A stretch of 64,000 nucleotides of DNA from VAZQ01 sp963763365 (GTDB lineage Bacteria; Pseudomonadota; Alphaproteobacteria; Rhizobiales; Xanthobacteraceae): assembly GCA_963763365.1 (NCBI GenBank), contig CAVXOE010000014.1:1-64000 (forward strand). The letters run 5' to 3'. This document shows, piece after piece, positions 1-8,512 of the stretch (position 1 is its first letter; every line of letters starts with the position of its first letter). The notes under the pieces were generated by a model. It was not told where the DNA came from. It saw only the letters and a list, made by a program, of their open reading frames with translations, and did not search any database. Both the position numbers and the translations under genes were made by a program.

Positions 1-38
1 CATGTGATCGGGATCCGGGAGGCTCACGGGTCTCGCTC

Positions 39-1463
39 CTAGAACTGGAAATAGATGAACGGCGGCATCCCGCCGGGCGCCGCGACCGCGATCAGGAAGA
101 TCACCGACGAACGGCACCGCCACCTTGACGGCGAGCGACGCGCGGTCGTAGCGGCTTCGAGGCGGTCGAACCAGCGGCTCGGGATGATCTGGGTCAGCGC
201 GCCGAGCACCAGCATGGCGGCGACCAGCGGCGTCATGGTGGTGCTCCACCGTTCGCCCGGAAGCAGCGTGCTGAGATAGTCCTGCGTGGCTTCGAGCGAC
301 GGCGAGCGGAAGAACACCCAGGTGACGCACACGAAATGGAAGGTGACGAACCACGAGAAGGCGCCGGCGCCCCACGAGCGCTTGCGCCGTCGCCGCGCCG
401 GTGACGCCGAGCAGCGCGCTCGACCACCAGCGCGGCGCCGTGCAGCACGCCCCAGATCACGAAATTCCAGCTCGCGCCGTGCCACAGGCCGCCGAGCACC
501 ATGGTGATCATGATGTTGCGCGTAGGTGCGCCAGGCGCCGCCGCGATTGCCGCCGAGCGGAATGTAGAGATAGTCGCGCAGCCAGCTCGACAGCGTGATG
601 TGCCAGCGGCGCCAGAAATCCTGCACCGATGAGCGCCCGGTAGGGCTGGTTGAAGTTCTGCGGAAACTGGTAGCCGAGCAGATTGGCGACCCCGATCGCG
701 ATGTCGGTATAGGCGGAGAAGTCGCAGTAGATCTGCAGCGCATAGGCGTACATGCCGAGCAGGAGATCGAGGCGCGAGATAGTCGGCCGGGCTGCGGAAC
801 ACGCCGTCGACGAAATCGGTCGACAGATAGTTCGCGACGATGACCTTCTTGAACAGGCCGCCGACGATCAGGAACACGCTCAGCCCGAGCCGGATGTCGC
901 TGGGGTCGGAGCGCTGCGACGTCTGCTCCAGGAAGCCTTCGGCGCGCACGATCGGGCCGGCGATCAGATGGGGAAAGAAGCTGATGTAGAGCAGGATATC
1001 GACCAGCGAGCGGGTCGGCGCGAGCTCTGCGCCGGTAGACGTCGATGATGTAGGACAGCGCGTGGAAGGTGAGGAACGAGATCGCGATCGGCAGCGCCGA
1101 CCTCGATGAAGCGCAGGTCGACGGCAAGCCCAGGCTCATCACGAGGTTCATCGCCGAGGCGACGAAGAAATTGTAATACTTGAAATAGCCGAGCACGCCG
1201 AGATTGAGCGACGACGCCGAGCCAGAGCACCGCCGGCGCGCGGCAGCCGTCGGCCAGCGAGCCGAGCCAGAGCGCGAGCGCGAAATTGCACGACCGAGCT
1301 CCCGAGCAGGATCAGCGTGAAGTCGGCGCGCCAGAACGCGTAGAAGAAATAGCTCGCCGCGACCAGGAACCACTTCTTGGCGGTGTTGTGATCGTTCAGC
1401 AGCCAGGTGAGCGGAAAGACCAGACGCAAAGAAGATCGCAAACTCAATTGTTGGAAACAGCAT
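39..1463 (-). CDS. MBOAT family O-acyltransferase (AlgI/PatA-like), multiple frameshifts
   Basis: Membrane-bound O-acyltransferase that would move acetyl groups across the inner membrane to an extracytoplasmic glycan. Pieces in all three frames join into one protein of about 470 residues: hydrophobic N-terminus starting MLFPTIEFAIFFA, then YFKYYNFF, LPIAISFLTFHALSYIIDVYR, QPYRA, SVQDFWRRWHITLSSWLRDY, LGGLWHGASWNFVIWG (the His of WHGASWNF is the MBOAT catalytic histidine) and a hydrophobic C-terminus ending FIYFQF. I place insertions near 1424, 1282, 1213, 1099, 1028, 778, 636, 520, 418, 395 and 108 and deletions near 1128 and 155. No stop lies in the correct frame between them, which points to sequencing error rather than decay. 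The start overlaps the end of the preceding SGNH gene by about 20 bases, so the two are probably co-transcribed. The acceptor glycan is not known. Confidence 0.85.
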   Translation of the reverse strand: MLFPTIEFAIFFASGLSAHLAAERSQHRQEVVPGRGELFLLRVLARRLHADPARELGRAISRSRSGSARWPTAAARRRCSGSASSLNLGVLGYFKYYNFFVASAMNLVMSLGLPSTCASSRSALPIAISFLTFHALSYIIDVYRRRARADPLAGRYPALHQLLSPSDRRPDRARRRLPGADVAALRPQRHPARAERVPDRRRPVQEGHRRELSVDRFRRRRVPQPGRLSRASISCSACTPMRCRSTATSPPIPTSRSGSPICSATSFRRTSTSPTGRSSVQDFWRRWHITLSSWLRDYLYIPLGGNRGGAWRTYAQHHDHHGARRPVARRELEFRDLGRAARRRAGGRARCSASPARRRRKRSWGAGAFSWFVTFHFVCVTWVFFRSPSLEATQDYLSTLLPGERWSTTMTPLVAAMLVLGALTQIIPSRWFDRLEAATTARRSPSRWRCRSSVIFLIAVAAPGGMPPFIYFQF

Positions 1464-3067
1464 TGGCGCCCACCCGCACCTTCTCGATCACGGGGATCAG
1501 CGTGTTGAGGAACTGCTCGGCGCTCTTCTTGTAGCCCTCGATGGTGAAGTGGACGTGATCCTTGGCCATCAGCGGCGGCGATGGCGGTGAACCAGTGATG
1601 CGCGCCGCATTCGCTGCGGCATGATCGAGGCCCAGTTCCAATAGACGAGCCCATGGCGCTTCGCAATGTCGCGCTGCACGTCGCGGATCTGGTGCGAGCT
1701 GCGCCGGCGTGCGCCAGTCGCATTCCGGCGGCGGCCGGCGCGCCGTTCGCCGCGATTCGCGGCGGTCGCTCCGCCGGCGCCGGCGGCAGTCCGCCTCGCG
1801 CCGCCTTGTCCTTGCGGCAGTGCGCGCCGGCAGCTCGGCGAAGTCGGGCGGCCCGATCACCACGATGGTCACGCCGGGCAGCGCGGCCTTGATCTTGCCG
1901 ATCACGCGCTCGTAGCTCGCGGGCGTAGTGCGGCGAGATCGAGGCTCTCGTTCGACGCCTCGTTGGTGCCGAACGACAGCACCACGATCTGCGGATTGAT
2001 GCGCAGCAGATCGTTGGCGAACAGCTTCTCGTCGAACTTGTTGAGGAGGCTCGACCTGCGCGCCGGGATAGCCGACGCTGTTGTAGGTCACGCCGGCGCT
2101 GCTTGTTGTAGATCGCGACGCTGGCGAGCTGACCGGCGCCGGGCCGGTGGTGGTGATCGAGATCTCGCGCACCTTCTCGGTCGGGCCGCGCGTCCGGCAG
2201 CAGGCGGATGACCACCGGCTCGGCCTTCGGCGGCGCGAGGTCGTAGCTGGCCTCGACCACGCCGTCGAGCTTGATGTCGATCGCGCCGCCGCCGGGCTGG
2301 CGCGATCGCCTCGATCTCGATCGTCGTCGAAGGTGAGCGGCTCGCTCGGACGCGAAGCGTCATGGTCTCGCCCGGCGCGGTCGCGATCGCGTTGTAGCCG
2401 GAGAGCCAGAACTCGGCGGCGCGTGCGTCGGGCGTCTGCAGCGACTTGTAGGTCCAGCCCGGCGACGCGGTGATCTTGAGCGATCGAGGTGCGCACGCCG
2501 ATATGCGGATGGCCGGCCGTGCATATAGCCGGGGCCGCCGCGGCCGTAGCGCGCCTGCAGGCGCCGGCGCAACTCGCCGGTGAGGAAATCGGCCGAGGTG
2601 TGGCTGTCGCCGATCTGCAGGATGACGAGGCCGCGCTTGCCTTGGTGCGCCGGCCGCCTTGCGGCGGGCGGTGGGCGTACGATCGCCGGATCGACCAATT
2701 CGGCGTCCAGGGGCGGCTCGTCCTCGGTCGTCGCGGGCGCGGTCTCCGCGGCGGGAGGCGCAGCCTCGACCAGCCGTGGCTGCCGCCACTGGCGCGATCC
2801 GGGGATTGCGGCCTGTTGGCACGGCGCGCCGCGGGGGTCGCTTCGCCGTCGCTCACGGCGGGGGTGATGCCGCCGCAGTGCTGTCGTCGCACCGAGGTCG
2901 ACGCCGCGTCCGTCAGCGCGATGCGGACAGGCGCGCGCGGCTCCCCCCAAGCGCAGGTCGGCCGCATGGTCGAGGCGAGCCGGCTCCAGATCCCAGGACG
3001 GGCCGGCCAAGCCGGCGGCGCCAGCCGCGAGCGACATGCCGAGCTTCCCTGCCCAACGAACGGCCAT
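1444..3067 (-). CDS. SGNH/GDSL hydrolase family protein, frameshifted (first of three)
   Basis: Joined across frames this gives a secreted SGNH-type hydrolase of about 530 residues. Visible blocks: GDSHTSADFLTGELRRRL (block I), AEFWLSGYNAIATAPGETMTL (a beta-sandwich-like middle), FGTNEASNESL (block III, with Asn), GPPDFAEL, and KDHVHFTIEGYKKSAEQF (block V Asp-x-x-His). The start at the ATG near 3067 reads MAVRWAGKLG and then a small hydrophobic stretch compatible with an export signal. The exact N-terminus is uncertain because of indels. It sits directly upstream of the MBOAT gene, with which it overlaps, resembling pairs in which a membrane acyltransferase works with an extracytoplasmic SGNH transferase or esterase (AlgI/AlgJ/AlgX, PatA/PatB). 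Whether it adds or removes acetyl groups cannot be decided here. Confidence 0.75.
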
Positions 3068-3970
3068 CCATTGCGTCTGCCCTTCGTTCTGATCGCAGAG
3101 CACGCGTGCCGTTCGCCCCGGCCAGAGTTGCGAGGATTTGGGGCAGCAAATAGGCCGCCACCAGCGATCGCCGGCGGGGGTGAAATGCTCGCCGTCGGAG
3201 GCCCTGATCTGGATCATGCGGCCATTCAGGTCGGGCCCATAGGATGCGAACTTGTCGTCATCGGCATCGCCGAGCTGCCAGGGCTCGACGTATTGGACGG
3301 CGCTGATCGCCGAATTCTGCGATCGCCTCGGCAAACAGCCGGTTCTTCTCGCGCGCGTCCTTGTCGGCGGCGACATCGCGCATGGCCGGAAGCCCGACCC
3401 AGAGCAGACCGGCGCCTGCTGGCGGCGGCGTTCTTGAGCACGGCGGTGATGCGCTCCTTGTATTTCGCCGGATAGCCTGGCGAGTTCTCCATGGTGATCT
3501 GGCCTGTCTCCACCACCGACTGGCGGTCGTTGAGGCCGAGCGACATCACGAACAGCTGCGGCTTGAAGCTTTCGCCGATCCGCCGCACCTCGTCCACCCA
3601 GTCGAAACGGTCCGGCCGGGTGAGGCCGGTGCTGTTCTTGGCGAAGCGGCCGAGCTCCAGCTGGTCTTGAGGCAGGCATCGTGCGGCGCGAGCGCGGCCA
3701 TGCCGCCCCAGATCCCGTCGCGAGTCGAGTCGCCGACAAAGGCGATCTTGACCTTGCTCGGGATTGGCCGGAGTGCGCCGCGGGCGCGAGAGCCAGCACC
3801 AGCGCAACAAGCAACACTGCGTGGGCGCGAGGCCGAGGACGGCCGCGCGCCCGATGGCGGCCGCGGACCTTCGCGGATTCTGACGACGCTGACATCACGC
3901 CGACCGCATACTCGTCTCGACGCGCCACGCGGAAACGCCGGAACATCGCCGCGAGGTGAAGCTCTGACAC
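3050..3970 (-). CDS. SGNH/GDSL hydrolase family protein (DUF459-like), frameshifted (second of three)
   Basis: Second SGNH hydrolase. Fragments in three frames carry an N-terminal hydrophobic segment (AVLLVALVLALAPA, likely signal or anchor), FVGDSTRDGIWGG (block I), a long central piece around RFDWVDEVRRIGESF, FVMSLGLNDRQSVV (block III, Asn), LPAMRDVAADKDAREKN and DGEHFTPAGDRWW (block V Asp and His). This arrangement and the conserved WxDEV and GEHFT motifs resemble the DUF459 subgroup of SGNH hydrolases often found next to MBOAT genes; that assignment is from memory of the family. Start taken at 3970 (MSELHL); ATGs at about 3946 and 3895 are alternatives. The 3' end is approximate, because the last residues (CDQNEGQTQW) overlap the start of the next gene. 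Confidence 0.7.
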
Positions 3971-3999
3971 GCGCTGGAGCCTGTCGAACCGCGGCTACG

Positions 4000-4722
4000 G
4001 GAACGGCTCCTGGCTCTGGAAGCGGAACGTGGCGGCTTCCGTCGACGCTGCGCGATGCCGAGTCCGTCGTCTGCGGCGCGGAGCGCCGTCGGCACCTTCG
4101 TGGCCGCGGGACGTGGCGCTGGTCCGGCGCCGACGTCGGGACGTGCCGCGGGGCTCGGCGGAGGCGACCATAGCCGGCGGCGCTGCGCGCCTTCTCCCAC
4201 ATGTGGACGTAGCCCTTCGTCTTCAGATGCACGCCGTCCGGCTCGTGGAAGGCGCCCGAGCACATCGCTCGTCGCGCATGCTGACATAGCGCACCGCGGT
4301 GTTCTCGAAGCGCGTGCGCAGCATGACGTCGAGGTCGCGCGCGCGCGTGTCCCAGGACTTGCGCACGCAGGGCGGCCCGAGCCAGATCAGCGTGATGTTC
4401 TTTTGCTCCGGCGGCCTGGACGATGTCGTCGATGCTCTTGTCGAGCCGCGCGATGCTGCCGTTGGCGTCGTTGGTGCCGAGCACCAGGAAGACGGTCGAC
4501 CTGGGCGGCGTCTGCGCGATCTGCTCGAGCGTCTTCGGGCCGCGGATGTGCACGCTGATCTTGGCGAGGCCCTTGAGGTGGCCGACCTGCGCCACGCCCA
4601 CCCCGAGGCTGTCGCCCAGCACATAGGCGGCCGATGCGCCGACCCGGCCAAGGCAGCAAACTCCCCAGCGCCGGCAGCGCCCAGGCGATCGCCCCTAGTC
4701 CGATGGCCCGAAATTTCCCCAT
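4000..4722 (-). CDS. SGNH/GDSL hydrolase family protein, frameshifted (third of three, operon head)
   Basis: Third SGNH-fold protein and first gene of the minus-strand set. Start at 4722 gives MGKFRAIGLGAIAWALPALG, a short signal or anchor sequence. Across frames follow VLGDSLGVGVAQVGHLKG (block I), IRGPKTLEQIAQ, FLVLGTNDANGSIARLDKS (block III with Asn), LIWLGPPCVRKSWDTRARDL and FHEPDGVHLKTKGYVHMW (block V Asp-x-x-His). A tail rich in Arg, Pro and Ala follows; one frame ends near 4000 (QSQEPFP then stop), which I take as the probable end. All three SGNH signature blocks are present, so the enzyme is likely active if the indels are errors. Its co-direction with two more SGNH genes and the MBOAT gene suggests one glycan-modification operon. 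Confidence 0.65.
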
Positions 4723-5023
4723 GGCCGATATTTCTAAAAAGGACAGGGTTAAAAAACAAGGAACCAATCGTGGCATTACGATGGAGACAACAGGCTTTTT
4801 CGCGCCCGCAAGCCATGGCGGAGAGCCCCAGCGCCGGCCGGCGTGGTGTCATCATGCCGGGCGGCCGCCATTTGCCGGAGGACACGTCCCGCTTCACGGC
4901 GGCATCCCGAGGGGTAGACCGCGCAGGTGAATCCGCCTATATCCACGCCATTCCAGCGCGATTTCGCTCGACCGAACGTGCGGACCTGCCGGGAACGGCG
5001 CCGCCAGGCGGGTCGCGATGCGT
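4723..5023. other. Intergenic region upstream of the SGNH/MBOAT operon
   Basis: About 300 bases between the minus-strand operon head and tRNA-Gln. It starts with an A/T-rich patch (around 4730-4780) that is the natural place for the operon promoter. I see no convincing gene or terminator. Confidence 0.5.
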
Positions 5024-5098
5024 TGGGGGATAGTTCAATGGTAGAACATCGGACTTCTGACTCCGAGAATCTAGGTTCGAATCCTAGTCCCCCAGCCA
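5024..5098 (+). tRNA. tRNA-Gln (CTG) with one extra base in the anticodon loop
   Basis: Acceptor stem TGGGGGA (5024-5030) pairs with TCCCCCA (5088-5094). D-stem GTTC/GAAC, T-arm TAGGTTCGAATCCTA, discriminator G and encoded CCA (5096-5098) are all present. The anticodon stem TCGGA/TCCGA encloses CTTCTGAC, which is eight nucleotides instead of seven. Removing one T gives CTCTGAC, the usual tRNA-Gln(CTG) loop. Given the many one-base insertions elsewhere in the window, the extra T is probably an error. The 3' end abuts the accessory island, a normal attachment position for integrating elements. Confidence 0.88.
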
Positions 5099-5396
5099 GC
5101 GATTAACATATTGATATTGCTGTGATATTGATATTTTTAGCGACCCCATTTTGGCGCCAAATACGGGCGTTTTTCCGCGCTTCGCGCATCGTCAAAAACG
5201 GCTGAGACAAATCTGCGCCTTACTCTTCGCGCTCGCGGACCGGAAAGTCTCTGCGCGGGCATTCGGGGGTTGAATGTTTTCTGCCGTTGATGCGGGTCTT
5301 CCATCGATACAAGGCAATTGGCTGCGCGGTTTATCGCGCAATAAAGGACGTCCTGCGAAGATTTGAATCGCAGGCGGCTGAACGGAGGACTTGTCG
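5099..5396. other. Intergenic region between tRNA-Gln and the recombinase
   Basis: About 300 bases. It begins with an A/T-rich run (5101-5140) directly behind the tRNA and contains no gene I can support. The 12-mer AGCGATTAACAT at 5098-5109 recurs at 15911-15922. Confidence 0.4.
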
Positions 5397-7145
5397 TCAG
5401 TGGAAGCCGAGCAGCTTTCGCTGTTGCGCCCATTCGATCGGCAATTGCGGCGTCAGGCGCATCAATGTCTTGGCGGTGAGTTGCGGCGGATTGCGTCCGT
5501 TGATGATGGCCGTGACAATGTCGGGCGCGAGCGACGGGAGCCGCAGCAGGCAATAGACGTAGGCACCTGATACTCCTTCCTCACGCGCGATGTCATGCAC
5601 GGTCAGATCCGTGTTCTGGATCAGGCGCTCCTGGATGTCGTGAGCGCGGGCGATGATCCTGAGCAGGCTTGGATCGGCTGTCGTCTGATCGTCCGCGTTC
5701 TCGACGATCATCCTCATTTCTCGGCCGACGCGCTTGAGGCGCGCCGTCACGGTCAACGTCAGGACATCGTCGGATTCGTTGCGCGGCAGTTGGCCGTGCA
5801 TGGCTGGATGTATTGGACTGCCCGGCCAGAAGCTCGACAAGGCGGCTTCGACGGATCGTGATTTCGAGACCATCGGGTCTGACGTCGACACGGCTGAGAA
5901 GCATCATCAGCGTCGCTTTGACCTTGGCTTGTGCCGGCGTTCCAAGTTCTTCGGCCATTTCACGACCGCGGTCGATCAGTCCGGCGCTGTGCGGAGCCAT
6001 CGGGATATTCATCCTGGATGGCATCGAGGACGGCTCCCTGGTCGGTCAAGAAACGCACGGAGCTTTTGGATGACCAGGCTTTCGAGATCGGCCGCCGGTA
6101 TCCGTCGACCATTTGAATGGTCTTTCGCTGTCCCGGTGATGAGAGACGTCGATACATAGTACCGATAGCGGGTTCCCTTCTTGATGCTGTAGGTCGGGGT
6201 CAGGCGCCCTCCGGTCTCGTCGAAGATCATGCCGCCGAGCAGGCTTGGCTGCTTTGCGTGGGCGCCCGTCGCCCGCTCGACGCGGTTCACGGCGAGCGCC
6301 GCCTGGACCTGGTCCCACAGCGGCTTTTCGACGATCGCCGGGTGCTCGCCGGGATAGGCATTGCCTTTGTGGGTGATCTCGCCGCGATAGATGCGGTTCT
6401 GCAGCATCAGATAGAGCGCGCCACGGGAGAACTTCTGGCCGCCATAGACGGAGCCGTCCGGCCGTGTCCGCCGCTTGCTCCTGATCCCAGCGCTGTCCAG
6501 TTCGGCCTGCAGGGCGCGCACCGACTTAAGTTCGACATAGCGACTGAAGATATGGCGGACGGTGAGGGCCTCCGGCTGGTTGACGACCAGCTTGCGGTCT
6601 TGCACGTCGTATCCGAGCGAGGGAAAGCCGCCCATCCACATGCCCTTCTTCTTGGAAGCGGCAATCTTGTCGCGCACCCGCTCGCCGATCACCTCGCGCT
6701 CGAATTGGGCGAAGGACAACAGCACATTCAGCGTCAGCCGCCCCATGCTCGTGGTGGTGTTGAACTGCTGGGTGATCGAGACGAATGATACTCCGCGGCG
6801 GTCAAATACCTCGACGAGCTTGGCGAAGTCGGAGAGGGCGCGCGTCAGCCGGTCGACCTTGTACACCACGATGACGTCGATCTTGCCGGCCTCGATATCG
6901 GCGATCAGCCGCTTGAGGGCCGGCCGCTCCATGCTGCCGCCGGAATACCCGCCGTCGTCATAGAGCGCCGGTAATACGGTCCAGCCTTCGTGTTTCTGGG
7001 ACAGAATGAAGGCCGCGCAGGCCTCGCGCTGGGCGTCGAGCGAGTTGAATGCCTGCTCCAGCCCTTCCTCCGACGATTTGCGCGTATAGATCGCGCAGCG
7101 CTTCTTTCTGGCAGAGTGGATCGATGGCTTTCCCAGCTCAGCCAT
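5397..7145 (-). CDS. Serine recombinase (large resolvase/invertase family), frameshifted
   Basis: Site-specific DNA recombinase of the large serine family, about 580 residues when frames are joined. The N-terminal catalytic domain starts MAELGKPSIHS, with RCAIYTRKSSEEGLEQAF holding the nucleophilic serine and CAAFILSQKHEGW, DDGGYSGGSMERPAL, VVYKVDRLTR and SIAQF-like segments after it. The recombinase domain follows (around GGFPSLGYDVQDRKLVV and GALYLMLQNRIYRGEITH), then a C-terminal region reading ARLKRVGREMRMIVEN, LLRIIARAHDIQERL, DIAREEGVSGAYVY, LPIEWAQQRKLLGFH. Frame changes fall near 6050, 5990 and 5825. The start at 7145 overlaps the end of the DUF2924 gene by 8 bases (ATGGCTGA), indicating coupled translation. 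It lies beside tRNA-Gln, so it could drive island integration or excision. Active status depends on whether the indels are real. Confidence 0.9.
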
Positions 7146-7623
7146 GGTCGGCCCCTGTGCTCGGGCGCGTTGTGGCGGCAGGTGAGGGGAGACCAAAGAA
7201 ACGGGGACCCGACCAACTGGCGCCGGTGATCGTTTTGGCGATCTTGGTCAGCGACGGATAGTTCGTGCCGGCATATTCGAAGCCATCTTCCGTCACCGTG
7301 ACCGTATGGGTGCGGCCATGCCATTCGCGCACCAGCCGCGCGCCGGGCTTCAGGCTGAGAACAGGCGCTGGACCGATCCGGCCCGTCGTCCGAAACATCT
7401 TGGCCAGCGTCTTTAACTTACGACGCGTCGTCTCTCCGAGCCCGCCGTGTTCGAGTTCCTGGAGCCGATAGCCGATCGCCCGGACCAGCAGATCGCGACT
7501 GATCCGGGGCGGCTTGCTGTGGTGAAGTCGATGCCATTCGCGGCGCAATGGCTCGAGGCCGAGCGACCGCATGCGGTCGATCTCGGCCTCGAGAGCCTCG
7601 CGATCGGATGACGTGGGTGTCAT
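7138..7623 (-). CDS. DUF2924 domain-containing protein
   Basis: About 160 residues starting MTPTSSDREALEAEIDRM. Visible blocks LEPLRREWHRLHHSKPP, DLLVRAIGYRLQELEHGG, LKPGARLVREWHGRTHTV and GFEYAGTNYPSLTKIAKT match the DUF2924 family, whose genes are typically found next to serine recombinases in alphaproteobacteria. The molecular function is unknown; an accessory role for the recombinase is a reasonable inference from the constant linkage. It lies 5 bases after the DUF3489 stop and overlaps the recombinase start by 8 bases, so the three form one operon. The frame is intact. An upstream extension to 7728 exists in the same frame but only reads through the DUF3489 gene. Confidence 0.88.
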   Translation of the reverse strand: MTPTSSDREALEAEIDRMRSLGLEPLRREWHRLHHSKPPRISRDLLVRAIGYRLQELEHGGLGETTRRKLKTLAKMFRTTGRIGPAPVLSLKPGARLVREWHGRTHTVTVTEDGFEYAGTNYPSLTKIAKTITGASWSGPRFFGLPSPAATTRPSTGADHG

Positions 7624-7628
7624 TCCGG

Positions 7629-8047
7629 TCACGCTGCCTTGCGGGCCGACTTGCCTTTGGTCTTCGCCGAGGCAGCCTTGGATTACGATGCGATAGAGTC
7701 CGCTCCTCGCCGGTCTTCTCGGAGACAAGGTTCAGGCCGAGCTTGTTGCGCACGACGCCGGCGAAGAAGCCACGCACCGAGTGGGGCTGCCAGCCGGTAG
7801 CCTTCATGATGGCGGCGATGGTTGCGCCCTGCCGGCGCTGCAGCATCTCGATCACCATGAGCCTGCTTCGAAGGCGCCGGGCCCGACTTGCTGGATCGTT
7901 GTGCGGCTTCGTCCTTGGTCTTCTTCCGACTTGCGGCAGCCACTCGGCGCGTCTGCTTGGCGGGTGTGAGGTCGGCGCCTTCCTCGACGTTGCTGGAAAC
8001 CGCGGACGATATGCGAGTTGAGTGTCGGTGAGTTTGTTCGATGACAT
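7629..8047 (-). CDS. DUF3489 domain-containing protein, frameshifted
   Basis: First gene of the recombinase operon, about 138 residues after joining frames. The start at 8047 reads MSSNKLTDTQ. A Lys/Ala-rich linker follows (EGADLTPAKQTRRVAAASRKK), then the DUF3489 core MVIEMLQRRQGATIAAIMKA, TGWQPHSVRGFFAGVVRNKL and LVSEKTGEERTYRIV, and the gene most likely ends KGKSARKAA at the TGA covering 7629-7631. The core resembles a winged-helix DNA-binding fold, an inference from the helix-rich pattern. At least three single-base frame changes are needed (near 8010, 7870 and 7690). The DUF3489-DUF2924-recombinase order is a recurrent module of Hyphomicrobiales. Confidence 0.8.
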
Positions 8048-8512
8048 GTTCGGAATCCTTCGGTTGGTTGCCGACGGCGTCCGCGCCGTCACCACCGAAG
8101 CCCCGCACTGGCGACACAGCCGGCGGGGCAGGATCCCGTGAGGCCCGATGGCCTCAACGGTGCCCGAACAGTGACGCTCTGTTCGGCGACCAGAAAGCCA
8201 GTCATTTCTGGATAATGTTATTGCTGGTTGCCGGCCAAACTGATCATGGAATGATCTTCGCCCGCTCGGATGTATTTCGGCCCGACGAATGGAGGTGATA
8301 GGTGACACACATCAGCAAATCGCAGCACCCCGTGGCTCTGCAACACCGAGAGCGAGAATGTTTTGACCCAGCGATTCCATCATCGTGATTGTGAGCATGA
8401 GCATGAAATGGGCTACCATCATTGCAAGAGTCTGCGGCGTCGCCGCTGGCTCGACTGTGTGACCTTTGCTGAGCCTTGTTTGATTCCGATGAATTTCACA
8501 ACGATGGCGTTG
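8048..8512. other. Divergent intergenic region between recombinase operon and SNF2 gene
   Basis: About 465 bases that must hold promoters for both the minus-strand DUF3489 operon and the plus-strand SNF2 gene. I found no convincing ORF, RNA or terminator. Short open frames here lack coding character. Confidence 0.4.

Noticed and set aside
1020..1430. Strict 71-base periodicity of inserted bases in the MBOAT gene
   Set aside because: Several neighbouring indels are about 71 or 142 bases apart, but others (1128, 520, 418, 395) do not fit, so a fixed-line-length artefact is not supported.
5137..5553. 138-codon minus-strand frame next to tRNA-Gln
   Set aside because: Overlaps the recombinase 3' end in another frame and its remainder lacks RBS and family features; a real small gene cannot be fully excluded.
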